The translations under genes and the position numbers were made by a program. A stretch of DNA of 64,000 bases from Herbaspirillum sp. ASV7 (lineage in GTDB: Bacteria > Pseudomonadota > Gammaproteobacteria > Burkholderiales > Burkholderiaceae_D): the NCBI RefSeq assembly GCF_016429215.1, contig NZ_JAELUH010000017.1, positions 1-64,000 of the forward strand. Direction: 5' to 3'. Below are positions 47,280-57,558 of this stretch, piece by piece. Below the pieces are notes generated by a model, which had not been told where the DNA came from, did no database searches, and saw nothing but the letters and a program-made list of their open reading frames with translations. Position 1 is the stretch's first letter; each line of letters begins with the position of its first letter.

Positions 47280-48404
47280 ATGCGTGCCGCGTTAGTCGGC
47301 CTGGACTTCGGCAAGAACGATTTCGCCGCGAGTCTGGATGAGTTGTTCCTGTTGGCAAAATCCGCTGGCGCCGAACCGGTGATCACCATCACCGGCCGTC
47401 GCGCCAGTCCGGACGCCGCCCTGTTCGTCGGTACCGGCAAGGCCCAGGAAGTCGCCGACGCCGTCGCCGACCTCCAGCTTGAGCTGGTCATCTTCAATCA
47501 CGCACTGTCCCCGGCACAGCAACGTAACCTGGAGCGCCTGCTCAAGGTGCGCGTGCTCGACCGTACCAGCCTGATCCTGGATATCTTCGCCCAGCGCGCC
47601 AAGAGCCACGAGGGCAAGGTCCAGGTCGAGCTGGCGCAGTTGCAGCATCTCTCGACCCGCCTGATTCGCGGCTGGACCCACCTGGAGCGGCAAAAGGGCG
47701 GTATCGGCCTGCGCGGTCCCGGCGAAACCCAGCTGGAAACCGACCGTCGCCTGCTGGGCGAGCGCGTCAAGGCCCTGCGGGCCGTGCTGGCCAAGCTGCG
47801 CCGGCAACACGCCACCCAACGCCGCGCACGCGGTCGCAGCGAAACCTTCTCGGTCTCGCTGGTGGGCTACACCAACGCCGGCAAGTCGACCATCTTCAAC
47901 GCCATGGCCAAGGCCGGCGTGTACGCCGCCAACCAGCTCTTCGCCACGCTGGACACGACCTCCCGTCGCGTCTACCTGGGCGAGGTCGGCCATGTGGTGA
48001 TTTCGGACACGGTCGGCTTCATCCGCGAACTGCCCCACCAACTGGTGGAAGCCTTCCGCGCCACACTGGAAGAAACCATCCACGCCGACCTGCTGCTGCA
48101 TGTCGTGGATGCCGCCAGCCCGGTGCGCATGGAGCAGATCGAGGAAGTCAACCTGGTCTTGAAGGAAATCGGTGCCGACCACGTGCCGCAGATCCTGGTG
48201 TGGAACAAGATCGACGCCGCCGGCCTGGAACCGGCGGTCGAGCATGACGAGTATGGTAGAATCCAGCGGGTTTTCGTCAGTGCCAAGTCTGGTGCTGGCC
48301 TGGATCTGCTGCGCGAAGCGATCGCCGCTTCGCTCAAGGCCGCCTTGGAGGCCAGGGGTCGCAGCCGTTCTGAGCCAGCCGATTCCGTAGACATGCACGC
48401 TTGA
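47280..48404 (+). CDS. hflX: Ribosome-associated GTPase HflX
   Basis: HflX binds the ribosome and can split stalled or heat-stressed 70S ribosomes. The 374-residue protein has the N-terminal HflX domain (about 1-185), with FVGTGKAQEVAD and GGIGLRGPGETQLETDRR, then a GTPase domain with G1 GYTNAGKST at 196-204, DTVGFIRELPHQLVEAF and VWNKID. It lacks a long C-terminal domain. An intrinsic terminator begins within its stop codon. Confidence 0.96.
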   Translation: MRAALVGLDFGKNDFAASLDELFLLAKSAGAEPVITITGRRASPDAALFVGTGKAQEVADAVADLQLELVIFNHALSPAQQRNLERLLKVRVLDRTSLILDIFAQRAKSHEGKVQVELAQLQHLSTRLIRGWTHLERQKGGIGLRGPGETQLETDRRLLGERVKALRAVLAKLRRQHATQRRARGRSETFSVSLVGYTNAGKSTIFNAMAKAGVYAANQLFATLDTTSRRVYLGEVGHVVISDTVGFIRELPHQLVEAFRATLEETIHADLLLHVVDAASPVRMEQIEEVNLVLKEIGADHVPQILVWNKIDAAGLEPAVEHDEYGRIQRVFVSAKSGAGLDLLREAIAASLKAALEARGRSRSEPADSVDMHA

Positions 48405-48427
48405 GCCGTTCGAGGGGACGGCTTTTT
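48404..48427 (+). terminator. Terminator at the hflX stop codon
   Basis: AGCCGT (48404-48409) pairs with ACGGCT (48418-48423) around an 8-nt loop and runs into five Ts. The first stem base is the last base of the hflX stop codon. The stem is short, so it may only reduce transcription into hflK. Confidence 0.65.
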
Positions 48428-48493
48428 GCACGTTCCTGGCGCGCATTCCTCCTTGATTCTCTTAATCAATCACTACAGCCGGATCGCAAACGC

Positions 48494-49843
48494 ATGCTTG
48501 TGTCTTTATTCAGGAAAATCGGTGTCAAGTTTTCGTTGAACGACCCCCAATGGGGACGTGGTTCGCAAAACGACAACCGCGAAAATCAGAATAACGGAAG
48601 TAACGGCGACAAACGGCCAGAAAAACCGTCCGGCAACAACGACGGTCCCCCGGATCTCGACCAGCTCTGGCGCGATTTCAACCAACGCCTGGCCGGCATG
48701 TTCGGTCGCAAGGGCGGTGGTTCGTCCGATGGCGGTGGCGGCTTCAATCGCGGCGACGTCAAGGGCGCCGGCATCGGCGTGGGCGTGATCGCCATCATCG
48801 TGGTCTTCCTCTGGCTGGCCAGCGGTTTCTTCATCGTGCAGGAAGGGCAGACCGCCGTGGTCACCACCTTCGGTCGCTACAGCCACACCACCTTGCCCGG
48901 TTTCAACTGGCGCTGGCCGTATCCCATCCAGGGCCATGACATCGTCAACATGTCCCAGGTCCGCACGGCCGAGATCGGCTATCGCGGCAACGTGCGCAAC
49001 AAGCAGCTGAAAGAATCGCTGATGCTCACCGATGATGAAAACATCATCGACATCCAGTTCGCCGTCCAGTACAAGCTCAAGAATGCCGCCGAATGGCTCT
49101 TCAACAACCGTGATCCGGATGATGCCGTGCGCCAGGTCGCCGAGACCTCCATCCGCGAGATCGTCGGTCGCAGCAAGATGGACTTTGTGCTCTATGAGGG
49201 CCGTGAAAAGGTCGCCCTGGACGTGAGCCAGCGCATGCAGCAGATCCTGGATCGCTACAAGTCCGGCGTGCAGATCACCAACGTGACCATGCAGGGCGTG
49301 CAACCGCCCGAGCAGGTGCAGGCGGCCTTCGACGACGCCGTCAAGGCGGGGCAGGACCGTGAGCGCCTCAAGAACGAAGGCCAGGCCTATGCCAACGACG
49401 TGATTCCGCGCGCCTCCGGCGCCGCCTCGCGCCTGCTGGAAGAAGCCGAAGCCTACCGCTCCCGCGTGGTGGCCAATGCCGAAGGTGATGCCTCGCGCTT
49501 CACCCAGGTGCAGGAAGCCTACGCCAAGGCACCGGCCGTCACCCGTGATCGTATGTACATCGAGACCATGCAGCAGATCTTCGCCAACACCACCAAGGTC
49601 ATGGTCGATGCCAAGAGCGGTAGCAATCTCCTGTACCTGCCCCTGGACAAGCTGATCCAGCAGACCGGCAATGATGCCGCCCCCAATGGCAAGCCTGCTG
49701 CACCAGCCGGCCAGTCGTCGGCCGGCGTGGGCACGGCTCCCATCAATCCGAATGCGGGAAATGACACTGTGTATTCTTCCGAGCTGATGCGTGACATGAG
49801 AAACCGCGATCCTCGCGAATCCCGCGAAAGGGAGGTGCGCTGA
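48494..49843 (+). CDS. hflK: FtsH protease modulator HflK
   Basis: HflK and HflC form a membrane cage around the FtsH protease and restrain its activity. From ATG 48494 the protein has 449 residues: a Gly-Asn-rich cytoplasmic N-terminus (1-90), one membrane helix (about 92-112) and a periplasmic SPFH/band-7 domain with FIVQEGQTAVVTTFGRY and a coiled-coil C-terminal part (RLLEEAEAYRSRVVANAEGDA). The DPQWGRG motif near residue 17 is typical. An in-frame TTG at 48401 would overlap hflX and is rejected. It overlaps hflC by 1 bp. Confidence 0.95.
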   Translation: MLVSLFRKIGVKFSLNDPQWGRGSQNDNRENQNNGSNGDKRPEKPSGNNDGPPDLDQLWRDFNQRLAGMFGRKGGGSSDGGGGFNRGDVKGAGIGVGVIAIIVVFLWLASGFFIVQEGQTAVVTTFGRYSHTTLPGFNWRWPYPIQGHDIVNMSQVRTAEIGYRGNVRNKQLKESLMLTDDENIIDIQFAVQYKLKNAAEWLFNNRDPDDAVRQVAETSIREIVGRSKMDFVLYEGREKVALDVSQRMQQILDRYKSGVQITNVTMQGVQPPEQVQAAFDDAVKAGQDRERLKNEGQAYANDVIPRASGAASRLLEEAEAYRSRVVANAEGDASRFTQVQEAYAKAPAVTRDRMYIETMQQIFANTTKVMVDAKSGSNLLYLPLDKLIQQTGNDAAPNGKPAAPAGQSSAGVGTAPINPNAGNDTVYSSELMRDMRNRDPRESREREVR

Positions 49844-50736
49844 TGGGCCGCCTCGTCACTTCCGTCATCGTCGCCGTCGTCGCGATCTGGCTGGCCTCGT
49901 CCACCATCTTCGTGGTCGACCAGCGTTCCTCGGCCATCGTCTTTGCGCTCGGTGAAGTCAAGCAGGTCATCAACGAACCCGGCCTGCACTTCAAGCTGCC
50001 GCCGCCGTTCCAGAACGTGATGTACCTGGACAAGCGCATCCAGACCCTGGACACGCCGGACGCCGACCGCTTCATCACCGCCGAGAAGATGAACGTGCTG
50101 GTCGATGCCTACGTCAAGTGGCGCATCATCGATCCGCGTCTGTACTTCGTCAGCTTCGGCGCCGACGAGCGTCGTACCCAGGACCGCCTGTCGCAGATCG
50201 TCAAGGCCGCCCTGAACGACGAGATCACCAAACGCACCGTGCGTGAAGTGATCTCCAGCCAGCGCAACAACGTCATGGATGCGATCCAGGCCCGCGTGGC
50301 CAACGAGGCCAAGCAGATCGGCGTGGAAGTCATCGACGTGCGCCTGCGCCGCGTGGACTATGTGGACCAGATCAACAACTCGGTGTTCGAGCGCATGAAG
50401 TCCGAGCGTGTACGCGTGGCCAACGAGCTGCGTTCCACCGGTGCGGCCGAGTCCGAGAAGATCCGTGCCGACGCCGACCGCCAGCGCGTGGTGATCCTGG
50501 CCGAAGCCTATCGCGAGTCCGAGAAGATCCGTGGTGCGGGTGACGCCAAGGCCTCCCAGATCTATGCCCAGGCCTTCGGCCAGAACCCCGAGTTCTTCAA
50601 GTTCTACCGCAGCCTGGAAGCCTACCGTGCCAGCTTCAAGAATCGCCACGACCTCATGGTGGTGGACCCAAGCTCGGAATTCTTTAAATATTTCAAAGGC
50701 ATCGGAGGCGGCAGCGCGAGTACCTCCAAGAAGTAA
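49843..50736 (+). CDS. hflC: FtsH protease modulator HflC
   Basis: HflC is the partner of HflK. The 297-residue protein has an N-terminal membrane anchor (about 4-24, VTSVIVAVVAIWLASSTIF) and an SPFH domain with VVDQRSSAIVFALGEVKQV, TAEKMNVLVDAYVKWRI and the coiled-coil region ADADRQRVVILAEAYRESEKI. GGGAGGTG at the end of hflK is its ribosome site, and the ATG shares one base with the hflK stop (TGATG), so translation is coupled. A terminator-like hairpin lies about 150 bp downstream. Confidence 0.96.
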   Translation: MGRLVTSVIVAVVAIWLASSTIFVVDQRSSAIVFALGEVKQVINEPGLHFKLPPPFQNVMYLDKRIQTLDTPDADRFITAEKMNVLVDAYVKWRIIDPRLYFVSFGADERRTQDRLSQIVKAALNDEITKRTVREVISSQRNNVMDAIQARVANEAKQIGVEVIDVRLRRVDYVDQINNSVFERMKSERVRVANELRSTGAAESEKIRADADRQRVVILAEAYRESEKIRGAGDAKASQIYAQAFGQNPEFFKFYRSLEAYRASFKNRHDLMVVDPSSEFFKYFKGIGGGSASTSKK

Positions 50737-50883
50737 GTTCAAGTAACATGCGAACAGTGCCATGCCGCCGCCAGCAAGGGGACGGGCAGGGCGATCAGGA
50801 TGGATGCCGCTGGTAGAGGGCATCTTTCCTTTTTTGGTCCGAGATAATGTGCCTGGATGCAATCTTCCCGGCATGTGGGAGCA

Positions 50884-50917
50884 GGGGCGGCAGGATTTCC
50901 CGACCGCCCCGGTTTTT
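50884..50917 (+). terminator. Probable terminator after hflC
   Basis: GGGGCGG (50884-50890) pairs with CCGCCCC (50904-50910) across a 13-nt loop, followed by GG and five Ts. The loop is long but the stem is GC-rich. It would separate hflKC from hisZ. Confidence 0.55.
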
Positions 50918-50997
50918 CGTCCGGACCCTGCGTACATGAGGCTGTTTGCTGCTCCCCGATGCGATAGTCCGTTTTTTTTCTGCTTTTATTTTCGTCT

Positions 50998-52158
50998 ATG
51001 CCTAACTGGCTTCTTCCTGAAAACATTGCCGACGTCTTGCCGTCCGAAGCGCGCAAGATCGAGGAACTGCGCCGGCGCCTGCTCGACAATTTCCGCCTCT
51101 ACGGCTACGAAATGGTCATGCCGCCGCTGCTGGAGTATCTCGAGTCCCTGCTCACCGGTGCCGGCCAGGACACCGACCTGCGCACCTTCAAGCTGGTCGA
51201 CCAGCTCTCCGGTCGCACTCTCGGCGTGCGCGCCGACATGACCACGCAGGTCGCGCGCATCGACGCCCACCTGCTCAACCGCGCCTCGGTGACCCGCCTG
51301 TGCTATGCCGGCAGCGTGTTGCACACCCGTCCCACGGGCCTGCACGCGACCCGCGAGCCGATCCAGATCGGCGCCGAGATCTACGGTCATGCCGGCATCG
51401 AAGCCGACGCCGAGATCCAGGAACTGGCCTTGAATTCACTGGCCCTGGCCGGCATGCGCACCATCCGCCTGGACCTGTGCCACGTTGGCGTGCTGCGCGC
51501 CATCATCGCCAACGATCCCGCCGCCAAGCGCCAGGAAGCCCAACTGTTCGGCCTGCTGGAAGCCAAGGATATCCCCGGCCTCAAGGACATCACCGCCGGC
51601 TTCCAGGAAGGCACGCGCGCCGCATTGCTGGCGCTGCCCAACCTGTATGGCGACATCGCCGTCATTGCGCGCGCCCGCATCACCCTGCCGGCGCTGCCCG
51701 GCATCGCCCAGGCGCTGGACGAGCTGCAGGCCCTGGTCGAGCTGGCCGCTGGCCACGAAGGCGCGGCCGTCACCATCGATCTGGCCGACCTGCGCGGATA
51801 CCATTACCATAGCGGCGTGATGTTCTCCGCCTACGTGCCTGGCCTGCCCAATGCGGTGGTGCGCGGCGGCCGCTACGACCATGTCGGGGAAGCTTTCGGC
51901 CGCGCACGTCCGGCCACCGGCTTCTCCCTGGACCTGCGCGAACTGGCACGCCTGATGCCCGGCGCAGAAAGAAAACGCGCCATCCTCGCCCCTTGGGGCA
52001 GGGACGCCGGCCTGCGTGAGAAAATAGCGCAATTGCGTCAAACGGGAGAGATCGTGATTCAAAGCCTTCCCGGCCACGAACACGATCAGGACGAATTCGA
52101 TTGCGACCGCGCACTCGAATTCAGCAATGGAAACTGGATTATCAAAAACTTGGGTTGA
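50998..52158 (+). CDS. hisZ: ATP phosphoribosyltransferase regulatory subunit HisZ
   Basis: HisZ is a HisRS-like protein without tRNA-charging activity that activates the short form of HisG in histidine synthesis. The 386-residue protein has class II synthetase-like motifs ([37 protein letters not shown]) and [17 protein letters not shown], but no anticodon-binding domain, which separates it from hisS upstream. There is no visible ribosome site before ATG 50998 (the preceding bases are T-rich). purA starts 3 bp downstream. Confidence 0.93.
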   Translation: MPNWLLPENIADVLPSEARKIEELRRRLLDNFRLYGYEMVMPPLLEYLESLLTGAGQDTDLRTFKLVDQLSGRTLGVRADMTTQVARIDAHLLNRASVTRLCYAGSVLHTRPTGLHATREPIQIGAEIYGHAGIEADAEIQELALNSLALAGMRTIRLDLCHVGVLRAIIANDPAAKRQEAQLFGLLEAKDIPGLKDITAGFQEGTRAALLALPNLYGDIAVIARARITLPALPGIAQALDELQALVELAAGHEGAAVTIDLADLRGYHYHSGVMFSAYVPGLPNAVVRGGRYDHVGEAFGRARPATGFSLDLRELARLMPGAERKRAILAPWGRDAGLREKIAQLRQTGEIVIQSLPGHEHDQDEFDCDRALEFSNGNWIIKNLG

Positions 52159-53475
<1,317 letters not shown>

Positions 53476-53526
53476 TCCAGGCCATCGCCGTAACACGTAA
53501 CAAAGCAACACGAAGCAATCAATAAT

Positions 53527-54060
53527 ATGAAGATCTCTGACGACAAAGACCTGTGGGTCTCCTGGGACGACTACAACCGCCTGATCGAACGTCTGGCGCT
53601 GAAGGTCTATGAATCCGGCTACCAGTTCGACCAGGTGCTGTGCCTGGCGCGCGGTGGCCTGCGTCCGGGCGACGTGATGTCGCGCATTTTCGATGTCCCG
53701 CTGGCGATCCTGTCGACCAGCTCCTACCGCGAAGCCGCCGGCACCATCCGCAGCTCGCTGGACATCGCCAAGTACATCACGATCACCAAGGGCACGCTGG
53801 GCGGCCGCATTCTGCTGGTGGACGACCTGGTCGATTCCGGCGTCACCCTGCAGAAGGTGATGGTCCACCTCAAGGAACACTATCCCTCGGTCACCGAGAT
53901 CAAGAGCGCCGTGTTGTGGTGGAAGGCCTGTTCGGTGGTGGAACCCGATTTCCACATCGACTACCTGCCCACCAATCCCTGGATCCACCAGCCCTTCGAA
54001 GAGTATGACGGCCTGGGCCCGCACCAGCTGGCGGCCTGGATCAAGAAGGGTGGGGCCTGA
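53527..54060 (+). CDS. Phosphoribosyltransferase (Gpt/Hpt-like)
   Basis: The 177-residue protein is a type I phosphoribosyltransferase with the PRPP-binding motif ILLVDDLVDSGVTL at about 97-110 and the PPi-loop region CLARGGLRPGDVMSR near residue 40. Length, the WVSWDDYNRLIERLA start and the WWKACSVVEPDFHIDYLP and WIHQPFEEYD end resemble xanthine-guanine or hypoxanthine phosphoribosyltransferases, so purine salvage is likely; the exact base is uncertain. It follows purA and ends at a strong terminator. Confidence 0.85.
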   Translation: MKISDDKDLWVSWDDYNRLIERLALKVYESGYQFDQVLCLARGGLRPGDVMSRIFDVPLAILSTSSYREAAGTIRSSLDIAKYITITKGTLGGRILLVDDLVDSGVTLQKVMVHLKEHYPSVTEIKSAVLWWKACSVVEPDFHIDYLPTNPWIHQPFEEYDGLGPHQLAAWIKKGGA

Positions 54061-54099
54061 TAACCGGGGGAGCATTCCCGGTGCATCATCTCCGCACGT

Positions 54100-54132
54100 A
54101 AAAAGAGCTTGCCGCGGCAAGCTCTTTTTTTT
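54100..54132. terminator. Terminator after the phosphoribosyltransferase gene
   Basis: GAGCTTGC (54105-54112) pairs with GCAAGCTC (54117-54124) around a 4-nt CG-rich loop, with five As before and eight Ts after. It can act on both strands and lies between converging genes. Confidence 0.93.
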
Positions 54133-54156
54133 CGTCTATCGTATTGGCCGGCGACA

Positions 54157-55242
54157 TCAGGACCAGGGAATGACCTTGTGCTCCTTGAAGGTATCGAAGA
54201 GCCGGTAGAACATCTGCTCCGTCTCCACGTATTCATGGAAACCCAGGCGGCGGGCCTTGCTGCCGTCGCCGAACATGTCGTAATCCCAGGAGAACACGAA
54301 ATCGGCAAATTCCCAGGCCGACAGGGAAGCATAGGGATGCGCCTTCAGTCCATGCGCAGTGACGATGCGTTCCCACAGCGGGGCCTTGTCCGCCATCACC
54401 TCGGCCAGCTTCAGCGGCAACGGCGGGCCCACTTCCATGCCGAAATACTGCGCGATCCTGGGCCACATCTCGCTCCAGCGGAACAGGTCGCCATTACCGA
54501 TGTTGAAGGCCTGGTTGGCGGCCGCCTCCTGGGTAGCCGCCCATACCGTGCCCTTGGCCAGCAGGCCGGCATCGGTCATCTCCAGCAGCTTGTCATAGGC
54601 CCCGGGCTTGCCGGGAAAGCGCAGCGGCAGCCCCATCGTCTTGGACATGCAGGCATACAGGGCAATGGCCAGCGCCAGGTTCATCGGATTGCCCAAGGCG
54701 GTACCGCCCACCACCGCCGGGCGCGGTGCCGACCAGCTCCAGCGGCGGCCGGAATCGATGCGTCGCTGTTCCAGCCAGCGCTGCTGGTCGAACATGAATT
54801 CGGGTGGCATGAACTGCGCATCGCTTTCACGCGCCGGTGTCTTGAAGGGCCCCAGGTGGCCGCCGTACACCTTGTAGCCCTGCATCAGGCTTACGTGCTG
54901 CAGCCCTGGCGCATGCTTTTCCACCGCCTGCACCGTATGCTCCAGCATGGCCAGGTTGGGTGCCACCAGCTCGGCCCAGCTGGGTCGATGCTGGTAGGCG
55001 GCGTAGAACACGTGACTGACCTGCTCCAGCGGTGCCAGCCGGCGCTCGGTATCCTTGGCGTCGAGCAGATCGACGGCGACGTGACGCAGGCGATCCTGCT
55101 TGCGACTCTCGCCACCGCGGCGTGACAGGCCGATCACCTCCCATTGCGGCAGGGACAGCAGGTGGGCGATCAGCTGACTGCCGATCACGCCATGGGCGCC
55201 GACCACCAGGGCGGTCTTGGGCGCAGTTTCGTTGCGGGACAT
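54157..55242 (-). CDS. PRISE-like SDR reductase (progesterone 5-beta-reductase / iridoid synthase family)
   Basis: The 361-residue protein is an atypical short-chain dehydrogenase with the NAD(P) motif GAHGVIG at 15-21. It carries segments diagnostic of the PRISE family: GYKVYGGHLGPFKTPARES, RPAVVGGTALGNPMNLAL, YACMSKTMGLPLRFPGKPGAYD and NQAFNIGNGDLFRWSEMWP. These enzymes reduce activated C=C bonds of enones. Family lysine K124 is present, but where plant members have FYYD the sequence is FMFD (149-152), so the catalytic tyrosine seems absent. A GGAGG site precedes ATG 55242. It starts 15 bp after the MFS stop, so the two are co-transcribed. Confidence 0.75.
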   Translation of the reverse strand: MSRNETAPKTALVVGAHGVIGSQLIAHLLSLPQWEVIGLSRRGGESRKQDRLRHVAVDLLDAKDTERRLAPLEQVSHVFYAAYQHRPSWAELVAPNLAMLEHTVQAVEKHAPGLQHVSLMQGYKVYGGHLGPFKTPARESDAQFMPPEFMFDQQRWLEQRRIDSGRRWSWSAPRPAVVGGTALGNPMNLALAIALYACMSKTMGLPLRFPGKPGAYDKLLEMTDAGLLAKGTVWAATQEAAANQAFNIGNGDLFRWSEMWPRIAQYFGMEVGPPLPLKLAEVMADKAPLWERIVTAHGLKAHPYASLSAWEFADFVFSWDYDMFGDGSKARRLGFHEYVETEQMFYRLFDTFKEHKVIPWS

Positions 55243-55257
55243 GGGGCCTCCGTCGCT

Positions 55258-56439
55258 TCAGCAGGTTTCGGTACGTGGGCTGGCCGGCACGCGCACCGGC
55301 TTGCCATCCATCTTCCAGCTCAGCAGGGCCACCACGATCCCGGCCAGCGGCAACAGGGCGGCCACATAGGGAACGGCGTGCAGACCGGGGCCGTGATCGA
55401 TGGTCACGCCACCCAGCCAGGCGCCGGCGGCATTGCCCAGGTTGAAGGCGGCGATATTGGCCGAGGACGCCAGGTTGGGCGCGCCGCTGGCCTTTTCCAG
55501 CACCCGCATCTGCAGCGGCGGCACGGTGGCGAAGGCGGCCATGCCGATCAGGCCCACACCAATGATCGAGGCAATCTTGTTTTCATTGGTCAGGCCGAAC
55601 AGCACCAGCACCACCGCCAACATCACCAGGCTGCCCAGCAGCGTGGCCATGAGCTTCCTGTCCGCCAGCTTGCCGCCGGCCAGGTTGCCGATCACCAGGC
55701 CCAGGCCGAACAGCAGCAGGATGGGCGAGACCGCCGAGGCCGGGAAGCCGCTGATGTCGGTCAGGATCGGGGCGATATAGGTAAAGGCCGCGAACACGCC
55801 ACCGAAGCCTAGTACCGTCATCAAGAGGCCCAGCATCACCTGCGGGCGCATCAGCACGCGTACTTCCTTGCCGAAGTCGGCTTCTTCACCGCCTTGCGAG
55901 CGCGGTACCAGCACTGCCGTGGCGGCCAGGGCGATCACGCCGATCACGGTCACCGCCCAGAAGGTGGCGCGCCAGCCATAGCTCTGACCCAGCCAGGTAC
56001 CGAAGGGCACGCCCAGCACATTGGCCACCGTCAGACCGGTGAACATCAGGGCGATGGCAGAGGCCTGCTTTTCCTTGGGCACCAGGCTGGTGGCGACCAC
56101 CGAACCGACCCCGAAGAACGCGCCGTGGGCAAACGACGCCACCACCCGGCCCAGCATCAGCGTGGCGTAACCCGGTGCGATGGCACAGGCCAGGTTGCCG
56201 ATCACGAACACCACCATCAGGGCGATCAGCAGCGTCTTGCGCGGCAGGCGGCCGGTGGTGGCGGTCACCAGCGGTGCGCCCACGAACACGCCCAGCGCAT
56301 AGCCGGTCACCAGCAGACCGGCCGAGGACAGGCTCACGCCCAGGTTGGAGGCTACTTCCGGCAGCAGCCCCATGATGACGAACTCGGTCGTCCCGATGGC
56401 GAATGCGCTGATGGTCAGCGCCCAAAGTGCAATTGGCAT
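55258..56439 (-). CDS. MFS transporter, DHA1 (AraJ-like) exporter family
   Basis: The 393-residue protein has twelve predicted membrane helices. It starts MPIALWALTISAFAIGTTEF with the TTEFVIMGLLP motif typical of AraJ/YdhP-type sugar or drug exporters, followed by GYALGVFVGAPLVTATTGRLPRK in the loop between helices 2 and 3. The start is ATG 56439, preceded by AGAGGAT on the minus strand; codons up to 56574 are rejected since they enter the LysR gene. It is divergent from the LysR regulator and upstream of the PRISE-like gene in the same unit. Confidence 0.9.
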   Translation of the reverse strand: MPIALWALTISAFAIGTTEFVIMGLLPEVASNLGVSLSSAGLLVTGYALGVFVGAPLVTATTGRLPRKTLLIALMVVFVIGNLACAIAPGYATLMLGRVVASFAHGAFFGVGSVVATSLVPKEKQASAIALMFTGLTVANVLGVPFGTWLGQSYGWRATFWAVTVIGVIALAATAVLVPRSQGGEEADFGKEVRVLMRPQVMLGLLMTVLGFGGVFAAFTYIAPILTDISGFPASAVSPILLLFGLGLVIGNLAGGKLADRKLMATLLGSLVMLAVVLVLFGLTNENKIASIIGVGLIGMAAFATVPPLQMRVLEKASGAPNLASSANIAAFNLGNAAGAWLGGVTIDHGPGLHAVPYVAALLPLAGIVVALLSWKMDGKPVRVPASPRTETC

Positions 56440-56543
56440 GGCAATCCTCTTGTTGTGGTGTGGAGTGGGCCGGCTGCTCCAGTTGGATTGCCAGCGACGT
56501 GCAGGATTGTGCGCGCAGTCTTTGTTGAGAAAAATGCCGTTAC

Positions 56544-56562
56544 AATCAAAGAATATTTGATT
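56544..56562. promoter_or_regulatory. Palindrome AATCAAA-N5-TTTGATT, candidate LysR operator
   Basis: Seven-base perfect arms (56544-56550 and 56556-56562) flank GAATA, 11 bp before the LysR start and directly ahead of its GGAG site. LysR-type proteins bind such dyads in the divergent spacer next to their own gene. Here it would let the regulator repress itself and may act on the MFS promoter about 110 bp away. Confidence 0.6.
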
Positions 56563-56573
56563 CGGAGTCAACA

Positions 56574-57455
56574 ATGAGTATTCAGTCCGAGGAATTGCGC
56601 ACCTTCGTCGCCGTGGTCGAGGCCGGCACCCTGTCGGCGGCTGCCGAAGTGCTGGAACAGACCACCTCGGGTGTCAGCCGCGCGCTGTCGCGTCTGGAAG
56701 AAAAGCTGGGCGCCAGCCTGCTGACCCGTACCACCCGCCGCATGGAATTGACCGAGGAGGGCGAGGCCTTTCTGGAGCAGGCCCGCGCCATCCTCGCGGC
56801 CATGGAGCAGGCCGAGGACACCGTGCGCATGCGCACCCGCAAGCCGGTCGGCAAGCTGCGCGTGGACGCCGCCGTGCCCTTCATGCTGCACTGTATCGTC
56901 CCGCATGTCGGTGCATTTCGCGAGGCCTATCCCGACATTGACCTGGAGCTCACCACCAACGACCGCTTCATCGACCTGGTGGAGCAGCGTGCCGACATCG
57001 CCATCCGCATCGGCGAGCTGCAGGATTCGACCCTGCATGCCCGTCCCCTCAGTTCGGCCCGGCTCAACATCGTCGCCAGTCCCTCCTATCTGTCGCGGCA
57101 CCCCGCGCCAGAGTCGGTGGAGGCGCTGGAACAGCACCAGCTGATCGGCTTTTCGCAGCCAGACATCCTCAACCACTGGCCGTTGCGCCACAGCGCCGGA
57201 GACCGTTACCAGACCCGCCCGGCGCTGCGCGCCTCCAGCGGCGAGACCATCCGCCACCTGGCGCTGCAGGGGCAGGGCATTGCCTGCCTCTCCAGTTTCA
57301 TGACCGATGCCGATATCGCCGCCGGTCGCCTGGTGCGCCTGCTGGACCAGTACGATAGCGGTTTCCGCCAAAAGATTTCAGCGGTCTACTACCACAACAC
57401 CCAGCTATCCCGCCGCATCAGCTGCTTCCTCGATTTTTTGCAATGCAAGCTATAA
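56574..57455 (+). CDS. LysR family transcriptional regulator
   Basis: The 293-residue protein has the N-terminal winged helix-turn-helix (about 5-63: LRTFVAVVEAGTLSAAAEVL, TTSGVSRALSRLEEKLGASLL) and the C-terminal effector-binding domain typical of the CrgA/AaeR-like group (LRVDAAVPFMLHCIVPHVGAF, RADIAIRIGELQDSTLHARPL, GIACLSSFMTDADIAAGRLVRLL). GGAG before ATG 56574 is the ribosome site. It is divergent from the MFS-reductase unit and is the likely regulator of it; the ligand is unknown. Confidence 0.93.
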   Translation: MSIQSEELRTFVAVVEAGTLSAAAEVLEQTTSGVSRALSRLEEKLGASLLTRTTRRMELTEEGEAFLEQARAILAAMEQAEDTVRMRTRKPVGKLRVDAAVPFMLHCIVPHVGAFREAYPDIDLELTTNDRFIDLVEQRADIAIRIGELQDSTLHARPLSSARLNIVASPSYLSRHPAPESVEALEQHQLIGFSQPDILNHWPLRHSAGDRYQTRPALRASSGETIRHLALQGQGIACLSSFMTDADIAAGRLVRLLDQYDSGFRQKISAVYYHNTQLSRRISCFLDFLQCKL

Positions 57456-57558
57456 AAGGGAAACGTTTTGCCGTAAACCCAGTCTGAGCGCGAACATCGC
57501 CGCAAGGGGGAAGCGACCTGTGGCTGTCATCACACAAGAACGATCCGGAGAGAACAAG

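Noticed and set aside
50762-51000. Possible remnant of the DUF2065 gene often found between hflC and hisZ
   Set aside because: A short LVEGIFPFLVR reading resembles part of that family, but no flanking similarity exists in any frame and the match is too short to support a pseudogene.
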